Part shown: one piece after another, positions 34,717 through 42,689 of the stretch
Numbering within the stretch: the first letter of the stretch is position 1
Layout of the letters: the number at the start of each line of letters is the position of its first letter
Assembly: GCA_934546745.1 (NCBI GenBank)
Contig: CAKTDV010000008.1
Span: 1-64,000, forward strand
Length of the DNA: 64,000 nucleotides
Direction of reading: 5' to 3'
Source: an uncultured Desulfovibrio sp.
GTDB taxonomy: Bacteria > Desulfobacterota > Desulfovibrionia > Desulfovibrionales > Desulfovibrionaceae
Program-made: the position numbers and the translations under genes
The notes under the pieces: generated by a model
What the model saw: the letters and a program-made list of their open reading frames with translations, nothing else
Told to the model about the DNA's origin: nothing
Databases searched by the model: none

Positions 34717-34746
34717 CCCCGGCCCGCGCAAAAGCGCGGGCCGGGG
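34717..34746 (-). terminator. Strong hairpin between the VCBS gene and flagellin
   Basis: A 13-bp perfect stem (CCCCGGCCCGCGC / GCGCGGGCCGGGG) with an AAAA loop. On the minus strand it lies 18 bases after the VCBS-repeat gene stop and 34 bases before the flagellin start, and is followed by TTATTTTTT. It may terminate or attenuate the upstream transcript. I see no obvious sigma-28 or sigma-54 site between it and the flagellin start. Confidence 0.6.
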
Positions 34747-34764
34747 TATTTGTTCGAAGGAGGA

Positions 34765-35622
34765 TCAGATGTGTTGCGTGGCGTCCACGTCGTAGGGCAA
34801 GGGGACGTTGGCAAGCGCCACTTCCACCGGTTCGGGCAGGGTGGGCGTTGCCTCCGTAGCGGGGACGGCGGCGGCATCCATGAAGGTCGCCAATGTCCCG
34901 TCCACAACGGAGAAAACGCCTTCGCCAGTGCCACCGGTGTTGGGGAAGGCGGGCGCGCCGTCACCCAGACGGATATACAGATGCGCTTCAGCAACGTTGC
35001 CCGCTTTGTCCGTGGCCGTGTAGGTGAAGTCCTCCAACAGGGCTTCGCCTATGTGTGTCGTGGTGTACGTGAAGGCACCATCCGGGCTGATGGTCAACTG
35101 ACCATAGCGCCCTGTCAGGATGGCTTCCTCGGTGACTGCCGTACCGTTGACACTCAGGGTCAGGGTCTCTTCCGGATCGTAGCTCATGTCCGTATCACGG
35201 AAGGACAATGTTCCCTCCATGTACGATACGGGCGCTCCGGAAGGCGTGACGGCCCAGTTCAGATTGATGTCGTCGCATTCCGGCACATGCGAGAGCGGCG
35301 CAAGATTGATGCTCAGTGGCTGTACACTCTCGCCACCGTAGATATCACGGACAACAACGCTGAAGTTGTCCGTATCCACAATACCGTCGGCATCAAGGCC
35401 GGGATGCAGGGTATAGACCCAGGAGGCGGTGTTGCCGCCGTCCGTGGTCAGGGCAAGGGTTCCGTAGCGTCCGTCCACCGTCACCGTGCCGGAGGCCTGT
35501 CCGCCCACGCGCCACGTGTTCAGATCCACATGGCCGGAAGAGGCCGTGGGATTGACGTTGCGGACGAGAAGATCGCCTGCGCCTGGCAATACGTCAGCAA
35601 CTGGGTACGTCATTTCCCGCAT
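34765..35622 (-). CDS. VCBS/cadherin-like repeat protein
   Basis: A 285-residue beta-rich protein with two VCBS-like modules. Each contains the 'G.YGtL.l..dG...Y.' pattern: 'GRYGTLALTTDGGNTASWVYTL' and 'GRYGQLTISPDGAFTYTTT', with 'FTYTATDKAGNVAEAHLYI' closing the second. No Sec signal peptide is visible; such proteins are often exported by type I secretion or by the flagellar route. It lies directly upstream of flagellin on the same strand, so a flagellum- or surface-associated role is possible. GGAG is 7 bases before ATG 35622. Confidence 0.75.
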   Translation of the reverse strand: MREMTYPVADVLPGAGDLLVRNVNPTASSGHVDLNTWRVGGQASGTVTVDGRYGTLALTTDGGNTASWVYTLHPGLDADGIVDTDNFSVVVRDIYGGESVQPLSINLAPLSHVPECDDINLNWAVTPSGAPVSYMEGTLSFRDTDMSYDPEETLTLSVNGTAVTEEAILTGRYGQLTISPDGAFTYTTTHIGEALLEDFTYTATDKAGNVAEAHLYIRLGDGAPAFPNTGGTGEGVFSVVDGTLATFMDAAAVPATEATPTLPEPVEVALANVPLPYDVDATQHI

Positions 35623-35972
35623 ACAAGGCTCCTTTCCCAGAACGGAATACGTGGACGGTGTGTTTTCTTTTTCTCATACAGACCATTTCACGAAAAAACA
35701 AGCGGGGAGGCTCCCTTGCCTCCACAGCTTTCATGGCAGTGAAAATGGCAATACTTTCCAGCAGGTATCCTCTTTTTTGTGTGAAAAACAGAGTGGTTCA
35801 CTATGGTTTTCCTCTTCTCTATCCCTCTGAAATTCCTTGAGAGTTTGTGCGGGTAAAATTTTTCACATGGAGGCAAAATTTTTGGGCAATGCGCCTGATT
35901 CGCGGCGGATTCGGGGAGAGGAGGGAAAGACGGGCGGACAAGGCGGCAGGAGAGGGAATGAGGGGTGACAGT
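35623..35972. other. Intergenic region upstream of the VCBS gene
   Basis: 350 bases without a supported gene. It probably holds the promoter of the VCBS-flagellin transcript and the 3' end of hisK. Two AAAATTTTT tracts (35855-35863 and 35875-35883) are 20 bases apart, about two helical turns. I looked for sigma-28 and sigma-54 boxes on the minus strand and saw no convincing match. Confidence 0.5.
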
Positions 35973-36803
35973 CTAGATCGCATGCCGCCGCATTTCCCCC
36001 TTGAGGAAGCTGACGCTTTCCGTAAAACCAAAAGCCCGGGCGTAGGTCCGCAACCGCGGGAAACCGTAGGCCACGTCGTCCGTCGTATGCGCGTCGGAAG
36101 CAAAGGCGACGGGCACACGCAGCTCATGGGCCAGACGCATGAACAGGGGCGCGGGATAGATCTCCCGGCACGGTTTGCGCAACCCCGCCGAAGAAATCTC
36201 CATCGCCATGCCGGCATCGCGCAACTCCCGAAGAGCCGTACCCACAAGCTCCTCCGCCGACGGCGTGTTCAACCAGCGATGGAAGCGATCCACACTGGCG
36301 ATCTTTATCAGATCAGGATGCGCCGCGATGTTGAACAGGCCGGAGGCGATCATGCGGCGCCAGGCGGCGAAATACTCCAGATAGTGTTTTTCGCATTCTT
36401 CCTGGGAAAGGGTGTCCCATGTCTCCAGAACGTCGTCATAGCCCCACGTACCCAGAAAATGCACGCTGCCGATCAGATAATCGAACGGATAGGCGGCGCA
36501 GGCTTCGCGCACAAAGGCCTCCGCGCCGTCAAGCCAGTCCATCTCCATGCCGAACAAAACCTGACACCCGCCCTTCCGCGCCGCGCTATCCCGCAATTCT
36601 GTGACCTCGGAGACATAGCGGGGCAGACTCCGGCGCAATTCCTCCCGGTATTCCCGCGTATAGTCATAGCCCAAAGGCCGGGGAGAGTGCTCGCTGAACC
36701 CCATGACTTCCAGTCCGGCGGCCTGCGCGGCGGCATACATGGCCCGCGGATCGTCCCGCCCATGCGAGTAGCGGGTATGGATATGCAAATCGACACGAAT
36801 CAT
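35973..36803 (-). CDS. hisK: Histidinol-phosphatase, PHP family (HisK type)
   Basis: A 276-residue PHP-fold phosphatase that removes phosphate from L-histidinol phosphate. Metal-binding motifs are in order: 'VDLHIHTRYSHG', 'MGFSEHSPRP', 'GMEMDW', 'SVHFLG', 'IAAHPDLIK' and 'VAFASDAHTTDDV'. Length is normal for HisK/HisJ. ATG 36803 is chosen because GGAG precedes it by 5 bases; a longer reading upstream has no ribosome site. It is monocistronic here. It is unrelated in detail to the PHP domain of the nearby TrlF-type protein. Confidence 0.87.
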   Translation of the reverse strand: MIRVDLHIHTRYSHGRDDPRAMYAAAQAAGLEVMGFSEHSPRPLGYDYTREYREELRRSLPRYVSEVTELRDSAARKGGCQVLFGMEMDWLDGAEAFVREACAAYPFDYLIGSVHFLGTWGYDDVLETWDTLSQEECEKHYLEYFAAWRRMIASGLFNIAAHPDLIKIASVDRFHRWLNTPSAEELVGTALRELRDAGMAMEISSAGLRKPCREIYPAPLFMRLAHELRVPVAFASDAHTTDDVAYGFPRLRTYARAFGFTESVSFLKGEMRRHAI

Positions 36804-37121
36804 GACGGCTCCCTGAAAATTCCATTTTATTTTGTCAGGTTCAACAACGGCGCTGTCCACTCTGAAACGGCAACGGGGAAACCCCAAAGGGCCTCCCCGT
36901 AACGAGCAAAGCGACTCTCTTGGCGACAGGACGATCCGCGTTCCCGTTTCCCTGGAAACGTCGTATCCATTGCTTGCCCCCCACAGGGGGTCATTAACGC
37001 ATTGTACTTTTGATCTTCACTTGCAAAAGCAAGTCCGTCCGCGCACTGCGGAAAAAACGCGGTTTTCCCTGTACCCAGGCGCGGGCGTCCGCTTCCGGCA
37101 CACCTTCAGCCGCCAGTTCCG
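36804..37121. other. Intergenic region with divergent copy of palindromic element
   Basis: 318 bases without a supported gene. It contains the hisK promoter region (not resolved), a hairpin-like CCCCC-caca-GGGGG at 36978-36990, and at 37007-37062 a third, more divergent copy of the palindromic element described at 37619 and 47067 (CTTTTG ... CAAAAGC ... GTCCGTCCGCG). Confidence 0.5.
37007..37062. repeat. Intergenic palindromic element, copy 1 (divergent)
   Basis: CTTTTG (37007-37012) pairs with CAAAAG (37024-37029), followed by AAGTCCGTCCGCG and a second stem CCGCG (37039-37043) / CGCGG (37058-37062) around an A-rich loop. The order of parts matches copies 2 and 3, but the spacing and several bases differ. 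Confidence 0.5.
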
Positions 37122-37400
37122 TTACTGACGGGGTGCGGACACTTCTCTCCGCACAAGGAAAAGCGCCAAATCCCTCAACACGGCGACAGCGGAGCCGCCG
37201 CGCAATCCCGCCAGACGCCCCCGTACAAACATGGCCATATCCGTGGCCACGGAGGCTTCACTCAACATATAACGGTGAGACTGTTTACCTTCATCCGCCA
37301 GCAGACACTGCATGGCGTCCTCAAAGCATTCCTTCACCGTCATCCCGTCCTCGGACGACGGTAAAGGATAGCAGTTCCGTGCGCTGTGCATTACTGACAT
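37122..37400 (-). CDS. Small hypothetical protein
   Basis: A 92-residue protein with no recognised family. The middle 'MTVKECFEDAMQCLLADEG' looks helical, and the C-terminus 'AVLRDLALFLVRREV' is amphipathic. ATG 37400 is 7 bases after GGGAGG, a strong ribosome site; an overlapping longer frame on the same strand lacks one. No signal peptide or membrane helix is visible. It is divergently placed from nfnA across a 519-base gap. Confidence 0.55.
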   Translation of the reverse strand: MSVMHSARNCYPLPSSEDGMTVKECFEDAMQCLLADEGKQSHRYMLSEASVATDMAMFVRGRLAGLRGGSAVAVLRDLALFLVRREVSAPRQ

Positions 37401-37618
37401 GACCATTCCTCCCTGAATGGAACACAGCTTCCCACTCTCCGGCAATCAAGGATCGTGCCTCCACAACGCGGTACGGGCCATGCTGGTAAAAAACAGCGCG
37501 CATCCTGTAAGCCGGATGACGCCTTTCACGGGGCATCGCCTCACGCCGCGACCTTTCCCTCTCTCTTACTCGTCTCCCCCATCTATCGGCAGGCAAGGCG
37601 CCTTTCTTTAGAGCATAC

Positions 37619-37660
37619 CGCTTTTGGACGTTGCCAACCGCAAAAGCGACGCCGCCCGCG
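37619..37660. repeat. Intergenic palindromic element, copy 2
   Basis: CGCTTTTG (37619-37626) pairs with CAAAAGCG (37641-37648) around a 14-base loop, followed by ACGCCGCCCGCG. The stem and the 12-base tail are nearly identical to copy 3 at 47067 (one tail difference, G versus A), while the loop differs, so the structure and tail are what is conserved. Confidence 0.65.
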
Positions 37661-37686
37661 CGCCGCGCTGCAAAGGCCCTTCCGGG

Positions 37687-37878
37687 GGCGCAAAATGCGT
37701 ATCCCGCTCTATTGCTTGAACCCCTTGTCTCTGCTAACCTTTCCCCACACCTGTTTTATCCGGCAGGTTGCCGGTCCGCAACCCGTTTCAGTGCTCCTTT
37801 CCGCCGGGATTCCCCTTGAGGAAGCGCAACCGGTGTTCCGCGGTGACGCCGCGGCGTTGCTTCAGGCGCAAAATGCGT
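37687..37878. promoter_or_regulatory. Paired operator-like sites around the nfnAB promoter
   Basis: GGCGCAAAATGCGT occurs at 37687-37700 and 37865-37878. Its core, GCGCA-AAA-TGCGT, is a near-perfect inverted repeat. One copy lies 11 bases before the candidate -35 box and the other is in the leader, 41 bases before nfnA. This is a layout typical of a dimeric regulator acting by looping; the regulator is unknown. Confidence 0.45.
37712..37740 (+). promoter_or_regulatory. Candidate nfnAB promoter
   Basis: TTGCTT (37712-37717), 17 bases, TAACCT (37735-37740), leaving a leader of about 170 bases before nfnA. The fit to sigma-70 boxes is moderate. Confidence 0.4.
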
Positions 37879-37919
37879 CAGGCCCTGCTGTCGATGCCCA
37901 TTTTCAGAAGGAGAGGCAT

Positions 37920-38759
37920 ATGCCGACACCGATTTTGGAAAAAACGCCCCTGATTCCGGGGAAAACCAGCAAACTTGTGCTGCAGGCTCCCGAAATCGCG
38001 CGCCATGCCCGCCCGGGACACTTCGTCATGCTGCGCATGAGCCCCACGGGCGAGCGCATCCCCCTGACCATTGCCGATACTGACGCCGGGAAAGGCACCG
38101 TCACCATCGTCTATCTCGTTCTGGGGAAAAGTACCGCCGAGCTGGAACGCCTGAACGCCGGGGACGCCATCCTTGACGTCTGCGGCCCTCTCGGCCACCC
38201 GACCCATATCGAAAAACGCGGTACCGTCATCTGTGTGGGCGGCGGCACAGGCATTGCGGCCATGCACCATATCGCCAAGGGGCACAAGCGCGCAGGCAAC
38301 AGAGTCATAGGCGTCATCGGCGCACGCGGCAAGGATCTGCTGCTTTTTGAGGACGAGTTGCGCTCCTTTGCCGACGAGCTGCTCATCTCCACCGATGACG
38401 GCAGCCGCGGGCACAAGGGCCTCGTCACCGATCTGCTGCGCGATCGTCTGGAAAAGGACAAGGACATCTTCGAGGTCGTGGCTGTGGGGCCCGTGCCCAT
38501 GATGGCCGCCGTGGCCGACACCACCCGCCCCTTCCAGGTAAAAACGACCGTCAGCCTCAACCCCATCATGGTGGACGGCATCGGCATGTGTGGCGCCTGC
38601 CGCGTCACTGTGGACGGAAAAACCAAATTTGCCTGCGTGGACGGTCCCGAATTTGACGGCCATGCCGTCGACTTCGCGGAACTGCGCCGCCGCCTCGGCG
38701 CTTTTCGCGAGCAGGAAAAGCTCTCTCTCGACACCTTCAGGAGCGCACATGGAAACTAA
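37920..38759 (+). CDS. nfnA: NfnA: ferredoxin-NADP+ oxidoreductase, FAD/[2Fe-2S] subunit
   Basis: A 279-residue subunit of NADH-dependent reduced ferredoxin:NADP+ oxidoreductase (also annotated as sulfide dehydrogenase/SudB). An FAD domain of the ferredoxin-reductase type ('RPGHFVMLRM', 'RIPLTIAD') is followed by an NAD-binding domain ('VICVGGGTGIAAM'). The C-terminal [2Fe-2S] site is 'VDGIGMCGACRV...FACVDGPEFDGHAVDF', with the Asp and three Cys typical of NfnA. It couples electron transfer between NADH, NADPH and ferredoxin. AGAAGGAGAGGC precedes ATG 37920. It overlaps nfnB by 11 bases. Confidence 0.92.
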   Translation: MPTPILEKTPLIPGKTSKLVLQAPEIARHARPGHFVMLRMSPTGERIPLTIADTDAGKGTVTIVYLVLGKSTAELERLNAGDAILDVCGPLGHPTHIEKRGTVICVGGGTGIAAMHHIAKGHKRAGNRVIGVIGARGKDLLLFEDELRSFADELLISTDDGSRGHKGLVTDLLRDRLEKDKDIFEVVAVGPVPMMAAVADTTRPFQVKTTVSLNPIMVDGIGMCGACRVTVDGKTKFACVDGPEFDGHAVDFAELRRRLGAFREQEKLSLDTFRSAHGN

Positions 38760-40176
38760 CGCGAAAAAGACCGTGGCCCCGCGTGTGGAGATGCCCTGCC
38801 AGCCTGCCGGCGTGCGCGCCCGTAACTTTGAGGAAGTGGCCCTCGGCTATACACGGGACATGGCGCTGCGGGAAGCCTCCCGCTGCCTGCAATGCAAAAA
38901 ACCCCTCTGCATGAAAGGCTGCCCCGTGGAAGTGCCCATCCGCGACTTCATCGGCGAAGTGGCACGCGGCAATTTCGATGCGGCGTACCGCATCATCAAA
39001 TCCACCAACAGCCTGCCCGCCGTCTGCGGCCGCGTCTGCCCGCAGGAAAACCAGTGCGAAGGGCGCTGCGTCCTCAAGGCAAAGGGGCAGCCCATCGCCA
39101 TCGGCCGCCTCGAACGCTTCGTGGCCGATACCTACATCGCCACCAGCGCCTGTGAACAGGTCACCGGTACCAACGCCTGCGCCATGCCCGTGGCGGGGAA
39201 AAAGGTCGCCTGTATCGGTTCCGGCCCCTCATCCCTTACCTGCGCGGGCGTGTGCGCCGCGGCCGGCCTGAAAGTCGACGTCTTCGAAGCCCTGCACGAG
39301 CCGGGGGGCGTCCTCATCTATGGCATTCCCGCCTTCCGTCTGCCCAAGAGCGTTGTGGCGACGGAAGTCAACGGCCTCAGCCTTGCCGGTGTGGACTTCC
39401 ATCTGAACAGCGTGGGCGGCCGTACCGTTCTCGTCGAGGAGCTCCGCCAGGACTATGACGCCGTGTTCATCGGCGTGGGCGCGGGGCTGCCCATTTTCCT
39501 GGGGGTGCCGGGGGAAAACCTTGTGGGCGTCTTTTCCGCCAACGAGTATCTTACCCGCGTCAATCTTGGCCGCGCCTACGACTTTCCCAACCATGATACG
39601 CCCGCCTTCCCCGGAAAGCGCGTGACCGTCTTCGGCGCGGGCAACGTGGCCATGGACGCCGCCCGCACAGCCCTGCGCATGGGCGCTGAAAGCGTCCATA
39701 TCGTCTACCGGCGCACCAAGGCGGAAATGCCCGCCCGCCATGAGGAGATCGAACACGCGGAGGAAGAGGGCGTCACATTCGAAATGCTCGCCGCCCCCCT
39801 GCGCTTCAACGGGGATGCGGAAATGCGCCTCCAGTCCGTCACCCTCCAGAAAATGGAACTGGGCGAACCCGACGCCTCGGGACGCCGCCGCCCCGTCCCC
39901 GTGGAAAACCAGACCTACGATCTTCCCACCGATCTCGCCATCGTCGCCCTTGGCACCCGTTCCAACCCCATCCTGCTGGAAGCCACCAAGGGCCTTGAAC
40001 TGACCGAACGGGGCTACATCAGGGTCAATGAGGACACTGGAGAAACCTCCATGCCCAATGTCTTTGCCGGTGGAGACATCGTCACCGGCGCGGCAACGGT
40101 TATCCTCGCCATGGGCGCGGGCCGCCGCGCCGGTCAGGAAATCGTCCGCCGTCTTGTGCCGGAGGGACAGAGCTAG
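38749..40176 (+). CDS. nfnB: NfnB: ferredoxin-NADP+ oxidoreductase, 2x[4Fe-4S]/FAD subunit
   Basis: A 475-residue protein of the glutamate-synthase-small-subunit family. The N-terminal Cys clusters 'CLQCKKPLCMKGCPVEVPI' and 'CGRVCPQENQCEGRCVL' bind two [4Fe-4S] centres. FAD- and NADPH-binding Rossmann motifs follow: 'KVACIGSGPSSLTCAGVCAA' and 'VTVFGAGNVAMDAARTALRM'. 'NVFAGGDIVTGAATVI' is the conserved C-terminal FAD motif. Pairing with nfnA and absence of a large gltB subunit support NfnB rather than glutamate synthase. It performs flavin-based bifurcation with NfnA. Confidence 0.92.
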   Translation: METNAKKTVAPRVEMPCQPAGVRARNFEEVALGYTRDMALREASRCLQCKKPLCMKGCPVEVPIRDFIGEVARGNFDAAYRIIKSTNSLPAVCGRVCPQENQCEGRCVLKAKGQPIAIGRLERFVADTYIATSACEQVTGTNACAMPVAGKKVACIGSGPSSLTCAGVCAAAGLKVDVFEALHEPGGVLIYGIPAFRLPKSVVATEVNGLSLAGVDFHLNSVGGRTVLVEELRQDYDAVFIGVGAGLPIFLGVPGENLVGVFSANEYLTRVNLGRAYDFPNHDTPAFPGKRVTVFGAGNVAMDAARTALRMGAESVHIVYRRTKAEMPARHEEIEHAEEEGVTFEMLAAPLRFNGDAEMRLQSVTLQKMELGEPDASGRRRPVPVENQTYDLPTDLAIVALGTRSNPILLEATKGLELTERGYIRVNEDTGETSMPNVFAGGDIVTGAATVILAMGAGRRAGQEIVRRLVPEGQS

Positions 40177-40189
40177 GGCGCTTTGCGCC

Positions 40190-40234
40190 GGGGAAAGGGA
40201 TCTTCTCCGCAATCAGGAGAAGATCCTTTTCCCC
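40190..40234. terminator. Long hairpin terminator between nfnB and the convergent gene
   Basis: A 19-bp stem, GGGGAAAGGGATCTTCTCC with GGAGAAGATCCTTTTCCCC (one G-T pair), around a 7-base loop. It lies 13 bases after the nfnB stop and 43 bases before the end of the convergent gene, so it may stop transcription from both sides. There is no long T run. Confidence 0.65.
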
Positions 40235-40276
40235 ACCTCCGGCATCCCCGAAGGAAGCGCCCTCACCGCGGGCGAA

Positions 40277-41374
40277 TCATCTGCCGGAACGGGTCGCTTC
40301 CGGCCCGTTCACGGCTTCGGCAAAAGCATTGTAGGCATGCTGTACGCGCGTGTACGCCGTATTGAGCTGCCTGCGGAGAAGGTCGTCAAAACCAGCCCGT
40401 TGCCCGGTTGCGACAGTCTGGGGAAACTCCGCCGCCGTGCGGAGGAACGCGCGCCAACGCCGCTCGACTTCCCCGGGAACGGCGCAGGGCAGCATGGCGG
40501 CTTCCCTGAGCATACCGTCCAGTTCCCTGCGCCAGCGTTCCAGTATCTGAGGATCAGGTCTCTCCCCGGCCAGCATGGCGGGCGCAAGACGCATACGCTC
40601 CGTAAGCAGTTTGGCCGCCATGATCTGCGGGCGCAGGGGATGCCCGCGCAGCAGCGTCTCCTCAGCCCTGCCGGCCTCGCTGTCAAGGCTGGACAGCACC
40701 TTGTCGCGGGCCTTGTCATACGCCGCGCCGCTGCGGCGCATACCGCGTATCAGCCCTTTTCCCCTGACCCCGTCGTCCCTGACGCTGTCATCGGCCACGT
40801 AGCGCATCAGAGCCATGTAATCCGCCCGCAAAGAATCAATGGCGGCATCCATGCCCGCAAGCCCTTCCCTGAAACGCCGCGTGCCGTCCGGCGTCCAGAG
40901 CGTCTCCGGCGGCGCCAGAGAGGAAGACAACGCCGCGCGCGCCGGGCGTTGCGGAGGATCCGGCGCGGTAAATTCACGCTCGTAGACATTCGCCAGTTGC
41001 AGCAATGACGCCACATAGGCGTCATAGACGCCTCGCAGCAGCGAAACAACCCGGTTTGCGTGAAGCAGAATCTCGTTGGCCCACAAGCGTTCCTGGGCGG
41101 GAGCTTGGGCGACGCCGGAACGGACGGTTCTGATTTCCTCGGGAAGATACTGCCGGGACGGGGCCGCCGCCTCCTCTCCGGGCGCGGAAGCGCTCTCCTT
41201 TGCGGAAAAGGCAGCCGTCCTGGAAACATCGCCACCCCCGCCAGCCTGCGGCAACATGCCGAAATCGCCCGAATACAGAAACAGGGCAAGCACTCCTCCT
41301 CCCACCAGGAGCACAAGCGGAACAGACGGCGGCACGCGACGCGGGGAAAGGAAAAAGCGCGCCACCGGCGTCAC
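40277..41374 (-). CDS. Membrane-anchored protein, DUF3829 (YiiG)-like
   Basis: A 365-residue protein with one N-terminal membrane segment (VPLVLLVGGGVLALFLYSG) and a long helical extracytoplasmic domain. 'YNAFAEAVNG' at the end and the 'LANEI..HANRVVSLLRG' style helices resemble YiiG-like DUF3829 proteins, but the match is by eye only. Translation probably starts at GTG 41374, overlapping the HAD phosphatase stop (GTGA), so it belongs to the minus-strand sugar operon. Function unknown. Confidence 0.6.
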   Translation of the reverse strand: MTPVARFFLSPRRVPPSVPLVLLVGGGVLALFLYSGDFGMLPQAGGGGDVSRTAAFSAKESASAPGEEAAAPSRQYLPEEIRTVRSGVAQAPAQERLWANEILLHANRVVSLLRGVYDAYVASLLQLANVYEREFTAPDPPQRPARAALSSSLAPPETLWTPDGTRRFREGLAGMDAAIDSLRADYMALMRYVADDSVRDDGVRGKGLIRGMRRSGAAYDKARDKVLSSLDSEAGRAEETLLRGHPLRPQIMAAKLLTERMRLAPAMLAGERPDPQILERWRRELDGMLREAAMLPCAVPGEVERRWRAFLRTAAEFPQTVATGQRAGFDDLLRRQLNTAYTRVQHAYNAFAEAVNGPEATRSGR

Positions 41375-42015
41375 CCCTTGACGGCAACGCGGGCTTCTAT
41401 CCAGTCATTGAGCGCAAGGAGATCCCGCCCCCAGGGGATGTCTCCTCCTTTCATTTCCGGCCCGACGCCGTAAAACAGCGTCCCCACGGTTTCCGCGGCA
41501 TGGCGGTCTGTCGGAGCATCGCCCACCATGAGGCAGTCCTCCGGCATGACTCCCGCCAGGGCAACGGCGCGCGCCAGTAATTCGGCCTTTGCTGGCGGCG
41601 AACCGAACACACCGTTGAAATAGCCAGTCAACCCGCGTTCCCGCAAGACAAGATCCAGCTCTTCCTGCGGCGCGCCCGAACAGACATAGAGCGGAAGCAC
41701 GCCATGCCAGCGCCGCAGCACATCTTCCGCGCCGGCGATCATGGGGCAGCGCCGCACCTCGTCCAGCGCGTAGGCGGCAAACCTGCGTCCCAGCTCGTCG
41801 GATTCTTCCGGCGTGATCTCACGGCCGAGAACTTCCCGGTAAAACCATGCGAACTTTCTGTAGCGGCTCACGCCGCCATGAACGGTATGGTACATAACAA
41901 AACGATCGCGGGCTTCGGCCCCATAGGGTTCGGCAATCCGGGCAAAGGCCCGCGTCTTGACGGGGACGCTGTCCAGCAGGACGCCGTCGCAATCAAACGC
42001 CAGACACTGCAGCAT
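41371..42015 (-). CDS. HAD-superfamily phosphatase (phosphoglycolate-phosphatase-like)
   Basis: A 214-residue HAD hydrolase with motif I 'AFDCDGVLLDSV', motif II in 'YVCSGAPQEEL', a Lys in 'PPAKAELLARA' and motif III/IV 'CLMVGDAPTDRHAA'. The helical cap is of the PGP/beta-phosphoglucomutase type. In a cluster with an aldolase and a cytidylyltransferase it could dephosphorylate a 3-deoxy sugar acid before activation, by analogy with KDO-8-phosphate phosphatase; that is inference. It overlaps the downstream gene by 4 bases. Confidence 0.85.
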   Translation of the reverse strand: MLQCLAFDCDGVLLDSVPVKTRAFARIAEPYGAEARDRFVMYHTVHGGVSRYRKFAWFYREVLGREITPEESDELGRRFAAYALDEVRRCPMIAGAEDVLRRWHGVLPLYVCSGAPQEELDLVLRERGLTGYFNGVFGSPPAKAELLARAVALAGVMPEDCLMVGDAPTDRHAAETVGTLFYGVGPEMKGGDIPWGRDLLALNDWIEARVAVKG

Positions 42016-42083
42016 GGCAAAAACCTCACGGGAGAACGTCCAGGCAGCCGTTACGCCCCGGACGGATGATACGGAAGAAAGGC

Positions 42084-42689
42084 TCAGGCGGCATTCCCGC
42101 CGCGCCGCGCAATGGGACGCGCGGGCACTCCGGCTGCCACGGCATACGGCGGCACGTCGCGGGTCACGACAGCACCAGCGCCAATGACGGCGCCACGCCC
42201 TATGTGCACCCCGGGCGTGATGACGCAGTTGGCGCCGATCCAGACATCGTCCTCAATGACAATCTCTCCATACTGATGGCCCTGCCGCATGATGGGGCGG
42301 GAAACATCGTCAAAGCGATGGTTGGCCGCACGAATGACCGTGCCCGGGCCAATGGCCGTCTGCCTGCCGATGCGGATCAGCCCATGATCCGCGCCCACAT
42401 GCACATTGGGCGACAGCGCGGCTTCATCCGCCAGCTCCAGCCGCCCCTCCTCCGCGGAAAGGAAACAGCCCCGGCCTATGCGCACACCGTTGCCGAGACG
42501 CATGTGACGGCAGCCAAGCAGAGCTATGCCGGTAGCAAAACGGGCGGAACCGCAGGCGTCAAAGCACCAGCGCCAGGCCGCCAGCCGCAGCGCCGTTCCC
42601 AGCGGCGTGGGAATCCAGCCCCAGAGGGCAATCCAGGCTTCCTCCAGGGCCGCGCGGCAGCGGCGCCACAGGGAAGGACGCCCGCTCAT
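42084..42689 (-). CDS. Hexapeptide-repeat acyltransferase (WbbJ/WcaF-like)
   Basis: A 201-residue left-handed beta-helix acyltransferase. Hexapeptide repeats run from about residue 65 to 185, e.g. '[12 protein letters not shown]', '[15 protein letters not shown]', '[33 protein letters not shown]' (three consecutive turns), ending with '[12 protein letters not shown]'. The probable catalytic His lies in 'ANHRFDD'. Such enzymes acetylate or acylate sugars of surface polysaccharides. Its start overlaps the cytidylyltransferase stop (ATGA). Confidence 0.87.
   Translation of the reverse strand: MSGRPSLWRRCRAALEEAWIALWGWIPTPLGTALRLAAWRWCFDACGSARFATGIALLGCRHMRLGNGVRIGRGCFLSAEEGRLELADEAALSPNVHVGADHGLIRIGRQTAIGPGTVIRAANHRFDDVSRPIMRQGHQYGEIVIEDDVWIGANCVITPGVHIGRGAVIGAGAVVTRDVPPYAVAAGVPARPIARRGGNAA

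Larger units (their letters stand above)
37401..37919. other. Regulatory intergenic region upstream of nfnAB
   Basis: 519 bases without a supported gene. Frames here are open only because of base composition and have no ribosome sites. It holds a palindromic element (37619-37660), a candidate nfnAB promoter (37712-37740), and two copies of GGCGCAAAATGCGT (37687-37700 and 37865-37878), each nearly palindromic. Confidence 0.6.

Noticed and set aside
35640..35972. Possible sigma-28 or sigma-54 promoter for the VCBS-flagellin unit
   Set aside because: I scanned the minus strand for TAAA-N15-GCCGATAA and TGGCAC-N5-TTGC patterns and found no acceptable match, so none is reported.
29794..36803. A common origin for the two PHP-domain genes (TrlF-type and hisK)
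   Set aside because: They share only the general PHP metal motifs, differ in length, architecture and base composition, and hisK looks like a normal resident gene.
37321..37596. Minus-strand frame overlapping the start of the 92-residue gene
   Set aside because: No ribosome-binding site, Arg-rich composition, and the overlapping 92-residue frame has a much better start.
37455..37919. In-frame upstream extension of nfnA
   Set aside because: The extension has no similarity to the NfnA N-terminus, which begins right at ATG 37920 behind AGAAGGAGAGGC, and it would cover a palindromic element and a candidate promoter.
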